Source: Sedimenticola sp. | GTDB taxonomy: Bacteria > Pseudomonadota > Gammaproteobacteria > Chromatiales > Chromatiaceae | DNA: 5,206 nucleotides | NCBI GenBank assembly: GCA_030619405.1 | Contig: JAUXBK010000192.1 | Coordinates: 1 to 5,206 of the forward strand | Direction of reading: 5' to 3' | Notes under the pieces: model-generated | Databases searched by the model: none | Told to the model about the DNA's origin: nothing | The model's input: the letters and a program-made list of their open reading frames with translations, nothing else | Translations under genes and position numbers: made by a program | Shown: one piece after another, positions 1 through 5,206 of the stretch | Position numbering within the stretch: position 1 is the stretch's first letter | Layout of the letters: each line of letters begins with the position of its first letter

Positions 1-33
1 CTATGCTCCAAGGCAAGGGGCAGCCTGGATGCT

Positions 34-162
34 GTAGGGGGGATAAGCGTAGCGCATCCACCATCCCGGGCGTTGCGGCATGTGGTCAGACCATTGGTGG
101 ATGCGGCGCGCATAAGTGTCGTGCAAAATGAAAGTTTTGTGCGCGCACCTTATCCCCCCTAC
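34..162. repeat. Palindromic intergenic repeat, left copy
   Basis: Two nested inverted pairs are perfect: 34-47 with 149-162 (14 bp) and 53-63 with 95-105 (11 bp). Together they make two head-to-head copies of a roughly 30-bp unit of the type GTAGGGTGGAT...ATCCACCA. The second unit is interrupted by a further hairpin, 106-112 (GCGCGCA) pairing with 140-146 (TGCGCGC), with an inner CAAAA/TTTTG stem at 124-128/135-139. The predicted fold is a three-way junction. A diverged copy of the same family lies at 5120-5200. It resembles REP/BIME-type or MITE-like intergenic repeats of proteobacteria. It may act as a boundary or as the terminator of an upstream gene, but there is no T-run after it, so that role is not supported. 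Confidence 0.85.
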
Positions 163-164
163 GA

Positions 165-180
165 AATTACCCCGGAAAAT
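165..180 (+). repeat. 16-bp direct repeat, leader copy
   Basis: AATTACCCCGGAAAAT here is identical to 1612-1627 inside thiE, and the flanking bases differ on both sides. An exact 16-mer shared within a window this short is not expected by chance, though coincidence cannot be excluded. It begins three bases after the left palindromic repeat. Confidence 0.6.
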
Positions 181-203
181 TGAGAACTAACGACAAAAAT
201 GGC

Positions 204-232
204 TTGAAAACCAGCTGAGACACGTAGGTAAT
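204..232 (+). promoter_or_regulatory. Possible sigma-70 promoter for thiD
   Basis: TTGAAA at 204-209 differs from the -35 consensus at one base. It is 17 nt from GGTAAT at 227-232, which matches four of six -10 bases but lacks the important A at the second position. The start site would fall only a few bases before the thiD ATG at 242, giving an almost leaderless message. That fits the absence of a good Shine-Dalgarno there (only TAGGT at 225-229, 12 nt away). The match is weak. Confidence 0.2.
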
Positions 233-241
233 CAGAATCTC

Positions 242-1069
242 ATGTCAAGCACCCACCCCCCTGTCGTTCTCTCCATCGCCGGTCATGACCCCAGCGGTGG
301 CGCCGGTATCCAGGCCGATATCGAGGCCATCACCGCCCAGGGCTGTATCGCCACGACGGTGATCACCTGCCTGACGGTACAGGACACCGAAAACATAAAG
401 CGGCTGGTCCCCCTGGACCCGGAACTGGTGGCGGACCAGGCACGCACACTGCTGGCCGATATACCGGTCCAGGCATTCAAAATCGGGCTTCTCGGGAATA
501 CCGCCATTGCGGATGTTGTCGCCAATTTGCTGGCCGACCAGCCTCGGATCCCGGTGGTGCTGGATCCGGTGCTGGCTGCCGGCGGGGGCGCCGAACTGGC
601 AGGCCGGTCACTTCTGGAGCAAATCCGCACGAAACTGCTGCCCCGCACCACGGTGGCGACACCCAACTCTGAAGAGGCCCGCCGCCTGACCGAAGAGCAG
701 TCGCTGGAGGCGTGCGCCCGGGAGATACTCTCCTACGGCTGCCAGGGCGTACTGATCACCGGTGGTCACGAATCGGAGCGGGACGTGGTCAACCGGCTCT
801 ACCGTCCCGGCCGGAATCCGGTCAGTCGAAACTGGCCCCGGCTGCCGGGAAGCTATCATGGCTCCGGCTGTACCCTGGCCGCCTCACTGGCGGCACTGCT
901 GGCGCGGGGCGTGCCTCTGGAACAAGCAGTGGCAGAGGCGCAGGCCTACACCTGGAATACGCTCTCCCACAGCTACAGTCCCGGTCGGGGACAATCCATC
1001 CCCTGCCGCTTTTTTAAATCGGAAAACAAGGGAGGCTCTTGCAAACCCCCTGAATCCCCTCTCCCTTGA
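242..1069 (+). CDS. thiD: Hydroxymethylpyrimidine/phosphomethylpyrimidine kinase
   Basis: ThiD phosphorylates 4-amino-5-hydroxymethyl-2-methylpyrimidine (HMP) to HMP-P and then HMP-PP, the pyrimidine donor for thiamine phosphate synthesis, in the cytoplasm. The 275-residue protein has the ribokinase-like fold markers in order: SIAGHDPSGGAG at 11-22 (substrate loop), TVQDT at 45-49, KIGLLG at 80-85, LDPVLAAGGG at 107-116, TPNSEEAR at 140-147 and the anion-hole/catalytic HGSGCTLAA at 206-214, with Cys210. The AGGG form of the DPV loop resembles the pseudomonad-type subgroup rather than the Lys-containing loop I recall for E. coli. The ATG at 242 puts the first conserved strand at residue 8, as usual, although its ribosome-binding site is weak. 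Residues from about 260 to 275 are not family sequence: they are read from the palindrome at 1037-1092, and the stop codon lies in its loop. The kinase core is intact, so I expect it to be active. Confidence 0.95.
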   Translation: MSSTHPPVVLSIAGHDPSGGAGIQADIEAITAQGCIATTVITCLTVQDTENIKRLVPLDPELVADQARTLLADIPVQAFKIGLLGNTAIADVVANLLADQPRIPVVLDPVLAAGGGAELAGRSLLEQIRTKLLPRTTVATPNSEEARRLTEEQSLEACAREILSYGCQGVLITGGHESERDVVNRLYRPGRNPVSRNWPRLPGSYHGSGCTLAASLAALLARGVPLEQAVAEAQAYTWNTLSHSYSPGRGQSIPCRFFKSENKGGSCKPPESPLP

Positions 1070-1092
1070 GAGAGAGGGGGTATTTTGCAAGA
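1037..1092. repeat. Palindromic insert between thiD and thiE
   Basis: The ends TCTTGCAAA (1037-1045) and TTTGCAAGA (1084-1092) are perfect inverted 9-mers. Inside, CCCCTCTC (1056-1063) pairs with GAGAGGGG (1072-1079); alternatively CCCCC at 1046-1050 can pair with GGGGG at 1076-1080 as a continuation of the outer stem. It lacks a terminal T-run, so it is not a classical rho-independent terminator. The shape suggests a small intergenic repeat that landed at the end of thiD. It could affect mRNA stability or attenuate thiE-hemL. Confidence 0.75.
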
Positions 1093-1095
1093 ACC

Positions 1096-1102
1096 TAAGG
1101 GG
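1096..1102 (+). promoter_or_regulatory. Ribosome-binding site fixing the thiE TTG start
   Basis: TAAGGGG ends 6 nt before the TTG at 1109, good spacing. The alternative in-frame TTG at 1085 lies inside the palindrome at 1037-1092, has no purine-rich site in front, and would add eight residues (QEPKGRR region) that are not family-like. Confidence 0.65.
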
Positions 1103-1108
1103 CGGAGA

Positions 1109-1744
1109 TTGAACGACGCACAGAGACTTCGCGGGCTCTACGCCATTACCGACAGCCGTCTGGCGGCTCAGAGCTCGCTGTCACAACAGGTGGCCCAGGC
1201 CCTGGCGGGCGGTGCCCGGGTGATCCAGTACCGGGACAAGGGCGGGGACCCGGACCGCCGCATGAGAGAGGCCTCCGGACTGCTACAGCTGTGCCATCAG
1301 AAAGGGGTACCATTGATCATCAATGATGATCTGGAACTGGCGGTCCAGGTGGGAGCGGACGGGATCCATCTGGGAAAGGATGACCCGTCGATAGCCCGGG
1401 CACGCCGGCGACTCGGACCCGGTCCCCTGATCGGGGTTTCCTGCTACAACCGCTTCGAGCTGGCGGTTTCCGCACAAGCGGCAGGGGCGGACTACATCGC
1501 ATTCGGCCGTTTCTTCCCCTCCTCCAGCAAACCGGGGGCGGTGCAGGCGGAAGCCGGCCTGTTGCGCCGAGCAAAGGAGGAACTGCACATACCCACGGTT
1601 GCCATCGGCGGAATTACCCCGGAAAATGGCGCCCCACTGATAGCCGCAGGCGCCAGCATGCTGGCAGTGATAGAGGGCGTGTTCGGACAACCGGACATCC
1701 GCGCCGCCTGCGAACGTTTCAACCAACTTTTCGAAGACTACTGA
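1109..1744 (+). CDS. thiE: Thiamine-phosphate synthase
   Basis: ThiE condenses HMP-PP with 4-methyl-5-(2-phosphoethyl)thiazole, releasing pyrophosphate and forming thiamine phosphate. From the TTG at 1109 the protein is 211 residues, typical for the family. The TIM-barrel motifs are all present: GLYAITD at 9-15, QYRDK at 40-44 (pyrophosphate contact), INDD at 71-74 (Mg-binding Asp), GADGIHLGKDD at 82-92, GVSCYN at 109-114, FGRFFPSSSKPG at 132-143 (phosphate loop; GRFF rather than the more common GPVF, as in the pseudomonad type), VAIGGI at 164-169 and AVIEGVFG at 186-193. The preceding gene supplies its HMP-PP substrate. Codons 1612-1627 contain a 16-mer also found upstream of thiD. The stop TGA is embedded in the hemL ribosome-binding site, indicating co-translation. 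Confidence 0.95.
   Translation: MNDAQRLRGLYAITDSRLAAQSSLSQQVAQALAGGARVIQYRDKGGDPDRRMREASGLLQLCHQKGVPLIINDDLELAVQVGADGIHLGKDDPSIARARRRLGPGPLIGVSCYNRFELAVSAQAAGADYIAFGRFFPSSSKPGAVQAEAGLLRRAKEELHIPTVAIGGITPENGAPLIAAGASMLAVIEGVFGQPDIRAACERFNQLFEDY
1612..1627 (+). repeat. 16-bp direct repeat, thiE copy
   Basis: Identical to 165-180 in the thiD leader. Here it encodes part of the conserved ITPEN stretch just after the VAIGGI motif of ThiE, so this copy is the functional one and the leader copy, if related, would be the derived one. Confidence 0.6.
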
Positions 1745-1747
1745 GGA
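1743..1747 (+). promoter_or_regulatory. hemL ribosome-binding site overlapping thiE stop
   Basis: GAGGA overlaps the last two bases of the thiE TGA and ends 9 nt before the hemL ATG at 1757. This arrangement suggests translational coupling of thiE and hemL. Confidence 0.7.
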
Positions 1748-1756
1748 CGCTTTGCC

Positions 1757-3043
1757 ATGACCGGTTCCCACCAGCGCTTCATCCAGGCCCAACAGCACAT
1801 TCCCGGCGGGGTCAACTCACCGGTACGAGCGTTCAAGGGGGTCGGCGGCGACCCGGTGTTCGTCGATCATGCCAGCGGACCCTACATCTTCGACCCGGAA
1901 GGAAACCGCTATATCGACTACGTCGGCTCCTGGGGGCCCATGATCCTGGGCCATGCCCACTCCCAGGTGATCGAAGCGGTGAGCCAGGCAATCGGCAAGG
2001 GCCTCTCCTTCGGGGCGCCCACCGAGCTGGAGACCCGCATTGCCGACCTGGTGTGCGAGTTGATGCCCTCCATCGAGATGGTGAGGATGGTCAGCTCCGG
2101 CACCGAAGCAACCATGAGCGCGATCCGCCTGGCCCGGGGCTACACCGGCCGGGACAAGATCGTGAAGTTCGAGGGGTGTTATCACGGCCACTCGGACTCA
2201 CTGCTGGTGAAGGCGGGCTCCGGCGCCCTCACCCTGGGCCAGCCCAGCTCCCCGGGCGTGCCCGCCTGCCTGGCAGAACAGACCATCACCCTGGACTTCA
2301 ACGATCTGGAGCAGGTGCGGGAGGCCTTCAGCCGCATCGGTGAGCAGATCGCCTGCATCATCGTGGAACCGGTTGCCGGCAACATGAACTGCATACCGCC
2401 CGTCCCCGGGTTTCTCGAAGGGTTGCGGGCCATCTGTGATCAGTATGGCACGGTACTGATTCTGGACGAGGTGATGACCGGCTTTCGCGTCGCCCTGGGC
2501 GGTGCCCAGGGCATCTACGGCATCGAGCCGGACCTGACCACCCTGGGAAAGGTGATCGGTGGCGGCATGCCAGTGGGCGCCTTTGGCGGCAAGCGGGAGA
2601 TCATGGAACGGATCGCCCCGCTGGGGCCGGTCTACCAGGCGGGTACCCTCTCCGGGAACCCGGTGGCCATGACCGCCGGTCTAATCACCCTGGGGCTGGT
2701 CTCCCGGCCGGGTTTCTACGACCAGCTTGGCGCCACCACCGAAAAACTGGTCGCCGGCCTGCGGCAGCAGGCCGCAGCGGCCGGTGTGCCTCTGACCAGC
2801 AACCAGGTGGGCGGCATGTTCGGCATCTTCTTCACCGAGGTGGAACAGGTGAACGATTTTGCCCAGTCCACGGCCTGCGACCAGGCGCGCTTCCGCACTT
2901 TCTTTCACGCCATGCTGGAACAGGGCGTCTACCTGGCCCCCTCCGCCTTCGAGGCGGGTTTCGTCTCCGCCGCCCACGGGGAGGAGGAGATCCTGACCAC
3001 CATCGAGGCAGCGGGAAAGGCATTTCGGAAGATTGGAGAATAG
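1757..3043 (+). CDS. hemL: Glutamate-1-semialdehyde 2,1-aminomutase
   Basis: HemL converts glutamate-1-semialdehyde to 5-aminolevulinate, the second committed step of the C5 route to haem, sirohaem and other tetrapyrroles. It is a cytoplasmic, dimeric class-III (fold-type I) aminotransferase-like enzyme using PLP/PMP. The 428-residue length is normal. Visible landmarks are IPGGVNSPVRAFKGVGG at 15-31, SGTEATMSAIRLAR at 114-127 (PLP phosphate site), EGCYHGHSD at 139-147, the gating loop GSGALTLGQPSSPGVP at 154-169, EPVAGN at 204-209, DEVMTGFR at 237-244 (Asp contacting the PLP ring N) and LGKVIGGGMPVGA at 263-275 with Schiff-base Lys265, followed by AGTLSGNP at 295-302. Nothing is missing. The thiD-thiE-hemL order is known from pseudomonads. 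The last 11 bases overlap a possible upstream TTG start of the next gene. Confidence 0.97.
   Translation: MTGSHQRFIQAQQHIPGGVNSPVRAFKGVGGDPVFVDHASGPYIFDPEGNRYIDYVGSWGPMILGHAHSQVIEAVSQAIGKGLSFGAPTELETRIADLVCELMPSIEMVRMVSSGTEATMSAIRLARGYTGRDKIVKFEGCYHGHSDSLLVKAGSGALTLGQPSSPGVPACLAEQTITLDFNDLEQVREAFSRIGEQIACIIVEPVAGNMNCIPPVPGFLEGLRAICDQYGTVLILDEVMTGFRVALGGAQGIYGIEPDLTTLGKVIGGGMPVGAFGGKREIMERIAPLGPVYQAGTLSGNPVAMTAGLITLGLVSRPGFYDQLGATTEKLVAGLRQQAAAAGVPLTSNQVGGMFGIFFTEVEQVNDFAQSTACDQARFRTFFHAMLEQGVYLAPSAFEAGFVSAAHGEEEILTTIEAAGKAFRKIGE
3035..3039 (+). promoter_or_regulatory. Ribosome-binding site for the membrane-protein gene
   Basis: GGAGA within the last codons of hemL lies 11 nt before the in-frame TTG at 3051. 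That spacing is long but workable. The competing TTG at 3033 has only GGAAG almost touching it, or AAAGG 12 nt away. Confidence 0.4.
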
Positions 3044-3050
3044 TTGGCAA

Positions 3051-5039
3051 TTGGAATCCTATTTCAACCAGCTCCTGGAGTGGGTGACGCTCCACCCGCA
3101 CTGGTCCGGGTTGATCATCTTTCTGGTAGCCATGGCGGAATCCCTCGCCATTGTCGGGATGGTCGTGCCGGGGGTAGTGATCATGTTCGGCATCGGCGCC
3201 CTGATCGCCGTGGGCTCCATCGACTTCTGGTCGGCCATGGGCTGGGCGGTGACGGGTGCGGTGGCAGGGGACGGTTTCAGCTTCTGGCTGGGGCGCCACT
3301 TTCAGCAACGCGTGACCCACATCTGGCCCTTCAGCCGCTACCCCGAGAGCCTGACACGGGGCATCGCCTTCTTTCAGAAGTACGGCGGCAAGAGTGTCGC
3401 CTTCGGCCGTTTCTTCGGCCCGGTCCGTGCCATCATTCCCCTGGTTGCCGGGATGCTGGAGATGCCCCCCTGGCGTTTCTTTGCGGCCAACCTGCTGTCG
3501 GCCCTGGTCTGGGCACCCGCCTACCTGCTGCCGGGGATGGTGTTCGGTGCCTCCATGGAACTGGCTTCCCAGGTCGCGGTCCGGTTGGTGCTGTTAATGC
3601 TGCTTCTGGTGGCGGCAACCTGGCTCACCTCTGTGTTGATAAGAAAGGCCTTCCTGCTGCTGCAGCCCCACGCATCGGCCCTGGTCCAGGGGATACTCCA
3701 CTGGGGACGCTCGCACCCGCGGGCCCGGGGAATCGCACAGGCACTGGCCGACCCCGACCACCCGGAGGCCCGCGGGCTCTCCACCCTGGCAGGACTACTG
3801 GTGCTGGGGACCGCCCTGTTCGTATTGGTCCTGGGCTGGGTGTTACGGGGCCCTCTCCACCAGGGAATCGACTACACTGTGCTGGAGGGGCTGCAGAGCC
3901 TGCACGCGCCCTGGGCCGACAACCTGATGGTGCTGATCACCGGGCTGGCCGACCCCTCGACCATGGTGCTCTTTCCTCTCGCCGTGCTCGCTCTGCTGCT
4001 CTGGCAACGCCGGTTTCAGGCCGCCCTGCACTGGCTGGCAGCGGCGGGATTCTGCCTGGCGGCCGTCCCGCTGCTGAAATACGGCCTTCGAATTCCCCAC
4101 CCGGAGATCGTAGCCGGCGTGGCCGGGAGTTACTCCTTTCCCAGTGGGCACACCCTCTGGGCAACGGTGATGTACGGGTTTCTCGCGGTGATGGTGGCCC
4201 CCCTGACAGCAGCGCGCTGGCGCTGGGTGCCCTACAGCCTTGCCGGACTGATCACCGTTGCCGTAGCCTTCTCCCGGCTCTACCTGGGGGTCCACTGGCT
4301 CTCCGATATACTGGCGAGCCTCACGCTCGGGGTGACATGGGTCTCGGCCCTGGGGATCGCCTACCGGCGCCACAGCGGGGACGGGCGGAGCCCGTGGTCA
4401 CTGCTGGCTACCGCGGCAGGGGCGGTGGTGTTGATGCTTGGGGTCCAGACCGGGCTGCACCAGCAGCGCAACCTCGATCGTTATGCCCCCACGGTGCACC
4501 AGATTCCCATGGCAGAATCCCACTGGTGGCAACAGGGCTGGTCCGAACTGCCAATGGTGCGCCTGGATACGGTACGGCAGAGCCAGCCCCTCAACATTCA
4601 GTACGCAGGATCACTGAAGCGCTTCCAGAGACTGCTCTCCCCCACCGGCTGGCGGCCTGCCACCCGCCTCGACTGGGGCAATCTGCTGAAGCTGCTCTCA
4701 CCCGGGCTGTCGCTGCAGGAACTGCCAGTGCTGCCCCAGGTGCACGACGGCAGACACGACCGGCTGACCCTGGAAAAACCACTGCCGGACGATCACCGCA
4801 TGATACTGCGGCTCTGGTCCAGCCGGGTGCAGCTCACCCCGGGCGAGGATCCGCTCTGGGTAGGGACGGTGGGGGAACAGCGTCAGGTACGCCTGCTCGG
4901 GTTGCTCACCTTTGCCGCCACTGCGGACCGGTTCGACAGCTCGCTGAGACAGCTCCAGCAGGACAGCCACAGCTTCCCGGCAAGTCGAACCGTGGCCGAT
5001 GGCAAGCTCCTGTTGCTTGATTCTACTTTGGCAGATTAA
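3051..5039 (+). CDS. DedA/VTT-PAP2-LssY_C fusion membrane protein
   Basis: Numbering here starts from the TTG at 3033 (668 residues); I prefer the TTG at 3051 (662 residues) because DedA proteins usually begin just before the first helix, as in ESYFNQLLEWV. Residues about 20-200 are a DedA/SNARE-associated (VTT) domain with the signature GRFFGPVR at 125-132. Residues about 250-445 are a PAP2-type phosphatase with PSGH at 370-373 (acid His373) and SRLYLGVHWLSD at 414-425 (nucleophile His421, Asp425); motif 1, from Lys349, ends HP instead of RP. A last helix at about 454-471 leads to a soluble LssY_C-like domain at about 485-660 (LPMVRLDT, NIQYAG, LPVLPQVHDG, LWVGTV). About ten or eleven hydrophobic segments place it in the inner membrane. 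The same three-domain layout is known from Legionella LssY and related proteins of unproven function. Lipid-phosphate dephosphorylation coupled to lipid flipping (for instance undecaprenyl phosphate) is an inference. Confidence 0.9.
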   Translation: MESYFNQLLEWVTLHPHWSGLIIFLVAMAESLAIVGMVVPGVVIMFGIGALIAVGSIDFWSAMGWAVTGAVAGDGFSFWLGRHFQQRVTHIWPFSRYPESLTRGIAFFQKYGGKSVAFGRFFGPVRAIIPLVAGMLEMPPWRFFAANLLSALVWAPAYLLPGMVFGASMELASQVAVRLVLLMLLLVAATWLTSVLIRKAFLLLQPHASALVQGILHWGRSHPRARGIAQALADPDHPEARGLSTLAGLLVLGTALFVLVLGWVLRGPLHQGIDYTVLEGLQSLHAPWADNLMVLITGLADPSTMVLFPLAVLALLLWQRRFQAALHWLAAAGFCLAAVPLLKYGLRIPHPEIVAGVAGSYSFPSGHTLWATVMYGFLAVMVAPLTAARWRWVPYSLAGLITVAVAFSRLYLGVHWLSDILASLTLGVTWVSALGIAYRRHSGDGRSPWSLLATAAGAVVLMLGVQTGLHQQRNLDRYAPTVHQIPMAESHWWQQGWSELPMVRLDTVRQSQPLNIQYAGSLKRFQRLLSPTGWRPATRLDWGNLLKLLSPGLSLQELPVLPQVHDGRHDRLTLEKPLPDDHRMILRLWSSRVQLTPGEDPLWVGTVGEQRQVRLLGLLTFAATADRFDSSLRQLQQDSHSFPASRTVADGKLLLLDSTLAD

Positions 5040-5119
5040 ACGCAGATGAGGCACTGAATACAGACCTCAACACCATGATTAGATCTTGGAGTAACTTCTC
5101 AATAACCCGGGGCAAACGG

Positions 5120-5200
5120 GTAGGGTGGATCAAGGAGCGCAGCGACGGATCCACCAACGCTCCGTAGCCTGGTGTATCCGCTCCGCTTGATACACCCTAC
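5120..5200. repeat. Palindromic intergenic repeat, right copy
   Basis: It is made of two head-to-head units related to those at 34-162: unit one 5120-5156 (GTAGGGTGGATC...GGATCCACCA) and unit two, reversed, 5170-5200 (TGGTGTATCC...GATACACCCTAC). Each unit closes as its own perfect 8-bp hairpin: 5124-5131 with 5148-5155, and 5171-5178 with 5189-5196. Across the units, 5120-5134 pairs with 5186-5200 at 14 of 15 positions and 5147-5156 with 5170-5179 at 9 of 10. It lies 80 bp past the last stop codon and is followed by ATTTTA, so it may help end the transcript, but it is not a classical terminator. Confidence 0.85.
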
Positions 5201-5206
5201 ATTTTA

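Noticed and set aside
128..190. A 20-codon ATG reading frame upstream of thiD, possible leader peptide
   Set aside because: It has no Shine-Dalgarno, starts inside the palindromic repeat, and has no run of regulatory codons.
211..230. Fragments reminiscent of a TPP riboswitch (CTGAGA at 215-220, GTAGG at 224-228) right before thiD
   Set aside because: The rest of the THI-box consensus (ACCTGATCTGGATAATGCC-type core and the first GGGGTGC stem) is absent, and the space is far too short for the aptamer.
1817..2191. Minus-strand open frames opposite thiE, hemL and the membrane-protein gene
   Set aside because: They lie wholly antisense to well-supported genes, have skewed composition and match no family I recognise.
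3044..5020. A second, nearly full-length plus-strand open frame of 658 codons overlapping the membrane-protein gene
   Set aside because: Its translation is low-complexity Gly/Pro/Arg/Ala-rich without recognisable motifs, while the other frame has DedA, PAP2 and LssY_C signatures. Long stop-free shadow frames are common in GC-rich genes.
5106..5120. CCCG/CGGG hairpin as a terminator after the last gene
   Set aside because: The stem is only four base pairs and no T-run follows.

Overview
The window is GC-rich, densely coded bacterial DNA with four consecutive plus-strand genes: thiD, thiE, hemL and a long gene for a multidomain membrane protein. The proteins and the gene order (thiD-thiE-hemL is a familiar neighbourhood in Pseudomonas and relatives) suggest a gammaproteobacterium. 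A sulfur-oxidising or purple-sulfur type lineage is possible, but that is only an impression from the protein style. I see no tRNA, rRNA, CRISPR array, transposase or phage gene.

Layout. Positions 1-241 are non-coding. They hold a 129-bp palindromic repeat (34-162) and a short AT-richer leader (163-241). thiD (242-1069) runs into a palindromic insert (1037-1092) that supplies the end of its reading frame and separates it from thiE. thiE (TTG start, 1109-1744) is followed 12 nt later by hemL (1757-3043), whose Shine-Dalgarno overlaps the thiE stop codon. The fourth gene (TTG at 3051, or 3033 inside hemL, to 5039) encodes a DedA/VTT + PAP2 phosphatase + LssY C-terminal fusion. The tail, 5040-5206, is non-coding; 5040-5119 shows nothing I can name, and 5120-5200 holds a second copy of the repeat family found at 34-162.

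How the genes fit together. ThiD makes HMP-pyrophosphate and ThiE joins it to thiazole phosphate, giving thiamine phosphate. HemL makes 5-aminolevulinate by the C5 route to haem and other tetrapyrroles. The fourth protein is a predicted inner-membrane lipid-phosphate enzyme or transporter, unrelated to cofactor synthesis. Tight spacing suggests one operon from thiE onward, with thiD probably included unless the palindrome between thiD and thiE attenuates transcription.

No wholly new system is evident. The points most worth checking are the paired repeats bracketing the gene block, whose base changes support opposite folding patterns; the repeat-derived tail of ThiD; and altered key residues in both the DedA and PAP2 parts of the fusion protein.
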